This document shows positions 7,575 to 12,409 of a stretch of DNA of 15,384 nucleotides, one piece after another. How positions within the stretch are numbered: the stretch's first letter is position 1; each line of letters opens with the position of its first letter. This DNA is from CAYMJK01 sp043101635 (GTDB lineage: Bacteria; Planctomycetota; Phycisphaerae; Phycisphaerales; UBA1924): the NCBI GenBank assembly GCA_043101635.1, contig JBICIE010000047.1, positions 1 through 15,384 on the forward strand, given 5' to 3'. The translations under genes and the position numbers were made by a program. The notes beneath the pieces were generated by a model that saw only the letters and a program-made list of their open reading frames with translations, was not told the origin of the DNA and searched no databases.

Positions 7575-8537
7575 TTACGGGCAGCCCACGGCGAACTCGT
7601 TCTGGAAGCAGAGGAAGTCGAAGAAGTCGAGGATGGTGTTGCCATCGCAGTCGGCGTAGGGGTCGCCGGTGGCGAAGGCGTTCTGGAAGCAGAGGAAGTC
7701 GAAGAAGTCGAGGATGCCGTTGCCATCGCAGTCGGCGTAGCAGGGGGCTGGGCACGGATCACCGACATCGATGCTGAGGTTGTCCCAGGCGGTCACGTTG
7801 CCGGCGACTCCGCCGCCTCCAAAGAGGCGGAACCCGGTGGGATGGACGGCGGTGCCGGCCGACCCGCTCTCGAGGTAGACGTCCACGAGGTCGTAGGAAG
7901 CGCTCGCGCCAGTTGACAGGTCCGTGATGGTCGCACAGACAATCTGATTGGCGTCGAAGTCGATCGTCTGCGACACGCGATACCAGTTCAACAGGGAGAG
8001 GCCCTGCCACTCGGGGCCAGGGATGACGCCCGGCTGTGCCGCGGTGGCGCCGGCGGCGGTGTATCCGAGAAAGCCGATCTGCCAGGTGCGCGCGGCGGTA
8101 TCGGTCCACGAGAACAGCACGATGGCGCTGGCGCTGCCGGGGTATGGCTGGATGGAGAAGCTGCCGACGTTGTTGCCCGGGACAACGCCGCCGGGATCGT
8201 TGTAGGCGGCGCAGATGTCGTAGCTCACGGTGACGATGCCTTCCGGCCATGTCATGTCGCGCTGCGCGCGGGCGAAGGCGCCGCCAGCGGGCCCTTCCCC
8301 TGCGACGAACTGGTCGCCGCCTTCGGGATTGGCAGGGATCGAGTACGGATTGCCGGCGTAGGTGTACGCCAGGAAATCGACGCTGACGGTCCCGGCGGGG
8401 ATGTAATAGGCGTCCTGGCCGGTCAGTACTTCGCCGGTTGCCGAGGCGGTGAGCGCCTCAAAATCAGACGAGTACTGCCCTTGCGCCGCGGCGGCAAAGC
8501 CGGCGAGCGCTGCGATGAAACACACACGAGTCTTCAT
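7575..8537 (-). CDS. Secreted protein with C-terminal dockerin-like EF-hand repeats (paralog 1)
   Basis: The 320-residue exported protein is of unknown function. It has a signal peptide at 1-20 (cleavage probably AQG|QY) and a beta-rich body (about 22-256) reminiscent of jelly-roll lectin/LamG-like domains, with a WYR...IDF segment and a closing FGG...NVTAWDNLSI. Two EF-hand-like repeats of 27-residue spacing occupy 267-320. Each has a calcium loop DCDGNxILDFFD (ligands at 1, 3, 5, 9 and 12, as in dockerins) followed by FLCFQN. The chain ends in VGCP. This matches the tail that I recall as the GC-type dockerin of Phycisphaerae proteins. ATG at 8537 is chosen for the signal peptide and the GGAGG (8546-8550) eight bases upstream; the frame is open further upstream by chance. 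It has its own promoter and terminator. Confidence 0.88.
   Translation of the reverse strand: MKTRVCFIAALAGFAAAAQGQYSSDFEALTASATGEVLTGQDAYYIPAGTVSVDFLAYTYAGNPYSIPANPEGGDQFVAGEGPAGGAFARAQRDMTWPEGIVTVSYDICAAYNDPGGVVPGNNVGSFSIQPYPGSASAIVLFSWTDTAARTWQIGFLGYTAAGATAAQPGVIPGPEWQGLSLLNWYRVSQTIDFDANQIVCATITDLSTGASASYDLVDVYLESGSAGTAVHPTGFRLFGGGGVAGNVTAWDNLSIDVGDPCPAPCYADCDGNGILDFFDFLCFQNAFATGDPYADCDGNTILDFFDFLCFQNEFAVGCP
7600..7740 (-). repeat. 81-bp-period repeat encoding the dockerin-like tail of paralog 1
   Basis: Two 60-bp blocks, 7600-7659 and 7681-7740, differ at only two bases (GG versus CC near 7635 and 7716). Each encodes one calcium loop plus FFDFLCFQN. The same block occurs twice more in the paralogous gene. 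Confidence 0.9.
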
Positions 8538-8673
8538 TTCAGGATCCTCCCTCGCTCGCCCCCGGCCCGTGCGCCTGCCGCGCGGAAGCGCGCCCGGCGC
8601 CGGAAGCAGTACACAGATGTCTGGGGACCGGCTGCGCCGGAATCCCCCACGAACGAAACCACACGATGCGCGT

Positions 8674-8702
8674 GGTATACCACAAACGGCGTCGGCCGTC
8701 AA
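8674..8702 (-). promoter_or_regulatory. Predicted sigma-70-type promoter of paralog 1
   Basis: On the minus strand TTGACG (8702-8697), a 17-base spacer, then TATACC (8679-8674). The -10 lies inside a perfect 12-bp palindrome GTGGTATACCAC (8672-8683), a possible repressor site. A similar arrangement precedes the second paralog, which strengthens the call. The leader to the ATG is about 130 bases. Confidence 0.6.
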
Positions 8703-8732
8703 GAAGAACCGAGCCCGCGATGGCGAGCTCGG
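8701..8732 (-). terminator. Probable terminator of the 8762-9721 gene
   Basis: The hairpin CCGAGCTCGC / CATC / GCGGGCTCGG (minus strand, 8732-8709) has a 10-bp stem with one T-G pair. It is followed by the T-rich TTCTTCTT (8708-8701). It sits 30 bases after the stop codon of paralog 2, and its tail runs into the -35 box of the next promoter. Confidence 0.6.
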
Positions 8733-8761
8733 CTCAATGCAAGTCTCAGGTTTGCAGGCGC

Positions 8762-9721
8762 TTACGGACAGCCCACCGCAAATTCGTTCTGGAAGCACAG
8801 GAAATCGAAGAAATCGAGGATGCTGTTGCCGTCGCAGTCGGCGTACGGGTCGCCGGTGGCGAAGGCGTTCTGGAAGCACAGGAAGTCGAAGAAATCGAGG
8901 ATGCCGTTGCCGTCGCAGTCGGCGTAGCAGCCGGCGTCGATCTGCTCGATCGTGAGGTTGTCCCACGCGGTCACGTTGCCCGCAGCGCTGCCGCCGCCGA
9001 AGAAGCGGAAGGCGGTGGGCGCCGGCAGGCCGCCGGCGGCGCCACCGGCGAGGTAGGCGTCGGTCAGAGGGACCGTTGTGGTCACGCCGGTGGCGAGGTC
9101 GGTCACGGAGGCCTCGGTGATGGCGTTGGCGCCGAAGTCGATCGTGGTCGTAAAGCGGTACCAGCTCAGCAGCGGGAGATTCTCCCATTCCGGCCCGGGA
9201 ACGACACCGGGGGCCGGGATGGCCGTTCCCGCGGCGTCAAAGGCGTTGTAGCCCAGGCGCCAGGTCTGGGCGGCGGTATCGCTCCACGCCATGAGGAAGA
9301 TCACCGCGGCGGCGCCGGTGCTCGGCTGCATGGAAAAGCTGCCGAGGTTGTTGGCGGGCGTCGCGCCGCCGACGTAGGCGCCGGCCACATCGAAGGTGAC
9401 CTTCACCGTGCCACTCGGCCAGGTGATGTCGCGCTGGGCCCGGGCAAAGGCGCCGCCGGCGGGCCCCTCGCCGGCGATGAAATTGGCGCCACCATCGGGG
9501 TTGGCCGGGAAGCTGTAGGGATTGCCGGCGTAGGTGTAGGCGAGGTAGTCCACGCTGGTGGTGCCAGCGGGGATGTAGTAGCCATCCTGGCCGGTCTGGA
9601 CCTCGCCGGTGGCCGAGGCGGTGACGGCCTCGAAGTCGGTGGCGTACTGGGCCTGGGCGCCGGCGGCGATGCCGCAGGCGCCGGCAAGAGCGAGCAGACG
9701 AGACAGACGAGACAGACGCAT
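8762..9721 (-). CDS. Secreted protein with C-terminal dockerin-like EF-hand repeats (paralog 2)
   Basis: The 319-residue exported protein is a tandem paralog of the gene downstream. The two share most positions by eye, especially mature residues 1-90 (DFEAxTASATGEV, YYIPAGT, YAGNPYS, GEGPAGGAFARAQRD) and the whole tail. The signal peptide is about 1-24 (AQA|QY). Its n-region is encoded by a 9-bp tandem repeat (9695-9718, repeated LSR). The beta-rich body is followed at 266-319 by two dockerin-like EF-hand repeats with DCDGNxILDFFD loops and FLCFQN helices, ending VGCP. The start is ATG at 9721 rather than an upstream in-frame ATG, because GGAGG (9734-9730) lies eight bases before it and the signal peptide starts there. 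Function is unknown; a calcium-dependent cell-surface or matrix attachment role is inferred. Confidence 0.87.
   Translation of the reverse strand: MRLSRLSRLLALAGACGIAAGAQAQYATDFEAVTASATGEVQTGQDGYYIPAGTTSVDYLAYTYAGNPYSFPANPDGGANFIAGEGPAGGAFARAQRDITWPSGTVKVTFDVAGAYVGGATPANNLGSFSMQPSTGAAAVIFLMAWSDTAAQTWRLGYNAFDAAGTAIPAPGVVPGPEWENLPLLSWYRFTTTIDFGANAITEASVTDLATGVTTTVPLTDAYLAGGAAGGLPAPTAFRFFGGGSAAGNVTAWDNLTIEQIDAGCYADCDGNGILDFFDFLCFQNAFATGDPYADCDGNSILDFFDFLCFQNEFAVGCP
8787..8927 (-). repeat. 81-bp-period repeat encoding the dockerin-like tail of paralog 2
   Basis: Blocks 8787-8846 and 8868-8927 are nearly identical to each other and close to the two blocks at 7600-7740 of the neighbouring gene. 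The differences are mostly synonymous (for example AAG/AAA and CAT/GTC changes read on the plus strand), so protein-level constraint is strong. Confidence 0.88.
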
Positions 9722-9729
9722 GACGAAAC

Positions 9730-9749
9730 CCTCCATCGAGCGATGGAGG
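9730..9749 (-). promoter_or_regulatory. Hairpin sequestering the ribosome binding site of paralog 2
   Basis: On the minus strand CCTCCATC (9749-9742), loop GCTC, GATGGAGG (9737-9730) makes a perfect 8-bp stem. The Shine-Dalgarno GGAGG (9734-9730) is wholly inside its 3' arm, eight bases before the ATG. This would hide the ribosome binding site unless opened. No such stem is present in front of paralog 1. Confidence 0.6.
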
Positions 9750-9901
9750 CGCAGCGACACTCCGGGCCTGGTCGAGTTTCCAAGAGAGCGCAGACCGGGT
9801 CCGGGGCAGGCGCCCGCCTCCCCCGCTCACGAGCAACCCGGGGCTTCGTGCTCGCGCCAACGAGGCGCAAGACTGCAACTCCCCACGAGCCCCACACGCA
9901 T

Positions 9902-9931
9902 GTGATACCCGAAAGCGGGGTCTTCCGTCAA
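9902..9931 (-). promoter_or_regulatory. Predicted promoter of paralog 2
   Basis: On the minus strand TTGACG (9931-9926), an 18-base spacer, then TATCAC (9907-9902). TTGACGG, GGTAT, GTGTGG and CGTGGGG occur in the same order as upstream of paralog 1, so the promoter region seems to have been duplicated with the gene. The leader to the ATG is about 175 bases. Confidence 0.5.
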
Positions 9932-9963
9932 GCCCACCCGCGCCCCTGCCGGCCCTGCCGGGC

Positions 9964-10677
9964 TCAAGGCAGATCGAACGCCACGACCTCGACGCCGCCG
10001 GAACCGGGGGCGATGCGCAGCTCGGTGGCCTCCTCGAGCCCGAGGCCGTCGCCCTCCTGGAGCGAGACGGTCTCGCCGGCGCCGGAGGCCGTCGCGTCGC
10101 CGCGGGCCACCTGGAGCCAGATCCGCCGGCCGGAGGCGACGGTGACCGTCTCGGCCGCGCCTTCGCGCAGCCGCCCCCACCACATGCGGGCGTCCTGGTG
10201 GATCTTCATGGAGCCGTCGGCGCCGTCCGGCGAGGCCACCAGCGCCAGCCGCCCCTCCAGATCTAGCTGGTCGGGCGTGCGCTCTTCGTACTCGGGGTCG
10301 TAGCCCTTGGCGTCCGGGATGATCCAGATCTGGAGCAGGTGGACGGGCTGGCTATCTGAGGCGTTGAACTCTGAGTGGGTGACGCCGCTGCCGGCGGTCA
10401 TGCGCTGGGCGCCGCCGGGGCGGATGACGCCGCCGCCGCCGGAGCTGTCCTTGTGGCGGAGTTGGCCCTCCAGCATCAGCGTGATGATCTCCATGTCGTT
10501 GTGCGGATGCTCGCCGAAGCCGCCGCCGGGGGCGATGCGGTCGTCGTTGATGACGCGCAGGGGGCCGAAGCGGATCCACTCGGGGTCGTAGGCGTGGCCG
10601 AAGCTGAAGGTGTGGCGGCCATCGAGCCAGGCGAGGCGGGTGCGGCCGCGGTCTGCTGCTTTGCGGATGCGGATCAT
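9964..10677 (-). CDS. Pirin family protein (YhhW-like bicupin)
   Basis: A 237-residue cytoplasmic bicupin. The N-terminal cupin has the metal-binding set H57, H59 (GFGEHPHND), H101 and E103 (VTHSEFN), the spacing found in Escherichia coli YhhW, for which quercetin 2,3-dioxygenase activity has been reported in vitro. The FSFGHAYDP segment (24-32) and the GGGFGEHPHNDMEIIT core are diagnostic of pirins. The second, non-metal cupin (about 140-237) is degenerate, as usual. ATG at 10677 has a perfect AGGAGG (10689-10684) six bases upstream. The physiological substrate of bacterial pirins is generally unknown. It lies downstream of a SnoaL-like gene and a MarR gene on the same strand, and pirins are often found near MarR-type regulators, which hints at a stress or aromatic-compound response. 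Confidence 0.94.
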   Translation of the reverse strand: MIRIRKAADRGRTRLAWLDGRHTFSFGHAYDPEWIRFGPLRVINDDRIAPGGGFGEHPHNDMEIITLMLEGQLRHKDSSGGGGVIRPGGAQRMTAGSGVTHSEFNASDSQPVHLLQIWIIPDAKGYDPEYEERTPDQLDLEGRLALVASPDGADGSMKIHQDARMWWGRLREGAAETVTVASGRRIWLQVARGDATASGAGETVSLQEGDGLGLEEATELRIAPGSGGVEVVAFDLP

Positions 10678-10689
10678 GGCAGTCCTCCT

Positions 10690-10840
10690 GCGGGCAAGGC
10701 CCGCGAAAGGTCCTCAGGGGCGCCGGCTTGGCGCCCGCGTCGGCCGACGGGCCGACTTTTGAAACGCGCCGGACGGGTTTCCCCGGCTCGGCGCGCGGGG
10801 GACGATCTGGAACACCGATGTCGCAGGGCCGACATCGGTG
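10690..10840. repeat. Chain of five consecutive stem-loops before the pirin gene
   Basis: The 179-base gap between two same-strand genes is packed with palindromes: 10690-10704 (GCGGGC, loop AAG), 10718-10736 (GGGCGCC, loop GGCTT), 10739-10756 (GTCGGCC, loop GACG), 10765-10795 (CGCGCCG arms, long loop) and 10813-10840 (CACCGATGTCG, 6-base loop, 11-bp stem). All stems are perfect. The last lies 16 bases beyond the SnoaL-like stop and could terminate transcription, but it has no T-tract on the minus strand. The whole could be a structured pirin leader or a run of REP-type repeats. Confidence 0.7.
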
Positions 10841-10856
10841 GCACGACGGTGGCGCC

Positions 10857-11234
10857 TCAGGCGCCGGTGTCGTAGTAGAAGCGCTCGTGGACGATCTGGC
10901 CGTTGGCCCACTGCTGGCGGGCGACCTGCTCGTAGCGGACGGGCTTGCCATCGGTGTTGATGAACTCGAAGTCGATCTCGATCATGCTCGTACCGCTGTC
11001 GCCAGCGCGGCCGTCGTCATCGACGGCGACAGCGCGGACGTTGGTGCTCTTCCACTCCTTGACGGAGGCCAGGAACTGCTTCTCGCGGTCGCGGTTGACA
11101 TCCTTGCCGACGAAGGGCGGGTTGCGGTTCTCCTGCATGACGCAGTTGGGGGCGTAGTGCTTCTCGAAGGCGTCGAGGATGTTGCCGGCCTTGATGTTCT
11201 CCACGAGGTCGTGGACGCGCTGTTCGATGGTCAT
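10857..11234 (-). CDS. SnoaL-like / NTF2-fold protein
   Basis: A 125-residue single-domain protein with the cone-like SnoaL/NTF2 pattern: an N-terminal helix with the family segment LDAFEKHYAPNCVMQEN (20-36), then GK and a long helix, then beta strands ending with WANGQIVHERFYYD (109-122). Members include isomerases, dehydratases and ligand-binding proteins of unknown role, so no reaction can be assigned. ATG at 11234 is preceded by AAGGAG with about seven-base spacing. It lies between the MarR and pirin genes on the same strand and may belong to the same regulon. Confidence 0.85.
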   Translation of the reverse strand: MTIEQRVHDLVENIKAGNILDAFEKHYAPNCVMQENRNPPFVGKDVNRDREKQFLASVKEWKSTNVRAVAVDDDGRAGDSGTSMIEIDFEFINTDGKPVRYEQVARQQWANGQIVHERFYYDTGA

Positions 11235-11270
11235 TGGGGTTCTCCTTGGTGTTTGAGCGATTAGCGAATC

Positions 11271-11335
11271 AGCGAATGAGCGAGTGGGAGAGAGACTGCC
11301 TTTGTGTCGCTCATTCGCTCAATCGCTCATTCGCT
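11271..11335. repeat. Inverted and direct repeats of AGCGAATGAGCGA around the marR 3' end
   Basis: AGCGAATGAGCGA at 11271-11283 is matched by its exact reverse complement at 11307-11319 and again at 11323-11335. The last copy overlaps the C-terminal codons of the MarR gene (a low-complexity REKRESERSE tail). The first two can pair as a 13-bp hairpin with a 23-base loop, between the marR stop and the SnoaL-like start. There is no T-tract, so it may be a processing site or a repeat expansion rather than an intrinsic terminator. Confidence 0.7.
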
Positions 11336-11812
11336 TCTCTCGCTCTCTCGCTTCTCCCGCGCCCGCTCCAGCAGGCGGCTCATCTGTTCCAGTTCGGTCT
11401 TCGACATGTGGCCAAGCTGCGATGCGTGCAGTTCCTTGACGGGCTGGTCGAGCTTCGCCAGCACGCGCCGGCCCTTGGGCGTGATGCGGTTGACGATGAC
11501 GCGACCGTCTTCTGCGCTGCGGGCGCGTTCGACGAGTTGCATCTGCTCGAGGCGCTCGACGAGTCGCGTGACATCGGAGGCCGGCGCCACCAGGTGGTCG
11601 CGGATCTGGGCCCCGGTGCGTCCCGCGGCGCCGGCGCCGCGCAGGATGCGCAGCGTGTTGTAGGTGGCCTCGCTGAGGCCGTGAGCCGCGAACAAGCGGT
11701 GGAAGTCGCACTCCAGCAGCGCGGCGGTGCGGATGAGGTTGAGGTAGGCCTCTTCCTCGGGGAGCTCGAAGGGCTGCTTCTTGCCGATGCGGTGCTGGAG
11801 GGTGGTGGGCAT
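11327..11812 (-). CDS. MarR family transcriptional regulator
   Basis: A 161-residue dimeric winged-helix DNA-binding protein. The N-terminal LQHRIGKKQPFELPEEEAYL (5-24) matches a MarR subgroup. The winged helix spans about 50-115, with the recognition helix near 77-92 (ASDVTRLVERLE) and the wing EDGRVIVNRITPKG (101-114) holding the DxR-type motif. A single cysteine (C35) could be redox-sensitive but is not diagnostic. The C-terminus is a short charged low-complexity tail produced by a local repeat. ATG at 11812 has no strong SD, but the start matches the subgroup. The gene diverges from the membrane-protein/radical-SAM operon and probably regulates itself and possibly that operon. Confidence 0.92.
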   Translation of the reverse strand: MPTTLQHRIGKKQPFELPEEEAYLNLIRTAALLECDFHRLFAAHGLSEATYNTLRILRGAGAAGRTGAQIRDHLVAPASDVTRLVERLEQMQLVERARSAEDGRVIVNRITPKGRRVLAKLDQPVKELHASQLGHMSKTELEQMSRLLERAREKRESERSE

Positions 11813-11830
11813 GGGTGGCTCGGGATCGGG

Positions 11831-11860
11831 GCGGGAGTCAGGGGGAGTCAGGGGGAGTCA
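11831..11860 (-). repeat. Three 10-bp tandem repeats in the marR leader
   Basis: Three consecutive 10-base units, GCGGGAGTCA then GGGGGAGTCA twice, followed by a partial GGGAG. On the transcribed strand this reads TGACTCCCCC repeated. One unit per helical turn between promoter and start codon suggests a regulatory or slippage-prone site. Nothing more can be said. Confidence 0.7.
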
Positions 11861-11884
11861 GGGAGATCAAACTTAGTCGTTGAC

Positions 11885-11916
11885 ACAAGTATTTCATTGT
11901 TTCAACAAGTAGTCAA
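11885..11916 (-). promoter_or_regulatory. marR promoter with overlapping operator-like dyads
   Basis: On the minus strand TTGACT (11916-11911), a 17-base spacer, then AATACT (11893-11888). Overlapping it are ACAA-N8-TTGT (11885-11900) and TTGTT-TC-AACAA (11897-11908), together an ACAA/TTGT-rich dyad in an AT-rich island within GC-rich DNA. MarR proteins usually bind such imperfect palindromes over their own promoter, so autoregulation is likely. Confidence 0.5.
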
Positions 11917-11982
11917 GCGGTCCCGGCCGCCGAGCCGCTCTTTTTGACCGGAATGTGAAACAGAGCCCGCCCGGAGCCGAAT

Positions 11983-12002
11983 AAGCTAGTATTTACTAGC
12001 TT
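11983..12002. promoter_or_regulatory. Perfect 20-bp palindrome before the divergent operon (candidate operator)
   Basis: AAGCTAGTA (11983-11991), TT, TACTAGCTT (11994-12002) has 9-bp perfect arms. It touches the GGAG ribosome binding site (12003-12006) of the membrane-protein gene. It shares the 7-mer AGTATTT with the candidate operator near the marR -10. It could be a repressor site or a 5'-UTR hairpin masking the ribosome binding site. Confidence 0.6.
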
Positions 12003-12013
12003 GGAGCCCCGTC

Positions 12014-12409
12014 ATGCAACTCGTTGGTCTTGAAGCGTTTGGGTGGATCTGGATCACGCTCGGCATGGCCGCGGGCGTGGCCCTCTCCCCCGCCGTCATC
12101 CGCGAGGACTTCCTGGGCGGATACGCCAGCCGCCCCCGGCGGTTGCTCCGCCTCGGCCACATCGCGATGGTCGCCCTCGGCGTGCTGTGCGTGCTGTGGA
12201 CGCACTCGGCGGGCCGACTGGCCCTGGCCGAGCCATGGCCGGTGGTCGCCGGGGCCGCTCTACTGATCGGCGCTGTGGCCATGCCGCTGACATGCGCCCT
12301 TGCCGCGGCACGCAAGCGGGCAACCGCCCTCTTCGCCGTGCCGGTCACCAGCCTGATCGGCGCCGGCGCCCTCACGGCGCTCGGCCTGGCCATGGGCGGC
12401 CTGTCATGA
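12014..12409 (+). CDS. Small four-TM membrane protein of unknown function
   Basis: A 131-residue hydrophobic protein with four predicted TM helices by eye (about 7-26, 45-63, 76-98 and 103-127). The conserved-looking loop between TM1 and TM2, SPAVIREDFLGGYASRPRRLLRLGHIA (25-51), is Arg-rich and probably cytoplasmic. I have no family name for it. ATG at 12014 follows GGAG (12003-12006) at seven-base spacing. The stop overlaps the next start (ATGA, 12406-12409), so translation is coupled to the radical SAM gene and the two products probably act together. Its promoter region contains the palindrome at 11983-12002. Confidence 0.85.
   Translation: MQLVGLEAFGWIWITLGMAAGVALSPAVIREDFLGGYASRPRRLLRLGHIAMVALGVLCVLWTHSAGRLALAEPWPVVAGAALLIGAVAMPLTCALAAARKRATALFAVPVTSLIGAGALTALGLAMGGLS

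Noticed and set aside
7600..8927. Regular repeats considered as a CRISPR array
   Set aside because: They are coding, in frame, with an 81-bp period encoding EF-hand-like units, and only two copies per gene. There are no spacers or cas genes.
8538..9188. Upstream extension of the paralog 1 frame
   Set aside because: The frame stays open into paralog 2 by chance, but the signal peptide and GGAGG place the start at 8537, and the upstream residues are the out-of-frame shadow of paralog 2.
10813..10840. 11-bp stem as a standard intrinsic terminator
   Set aside because: Well placed after the SnoaL-like stop, but no T-tract follows on the minus strand, so it is kept only as part of the hairpin chain.
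11880..11908. TTGACA at 11880 as the -35 of the membrane-protein operon
   Set aside because: A perfect -35 hexamer, but no acceptable -10 lies 16-18 bases downstream, so the plus-strand promoter remains unlocated.
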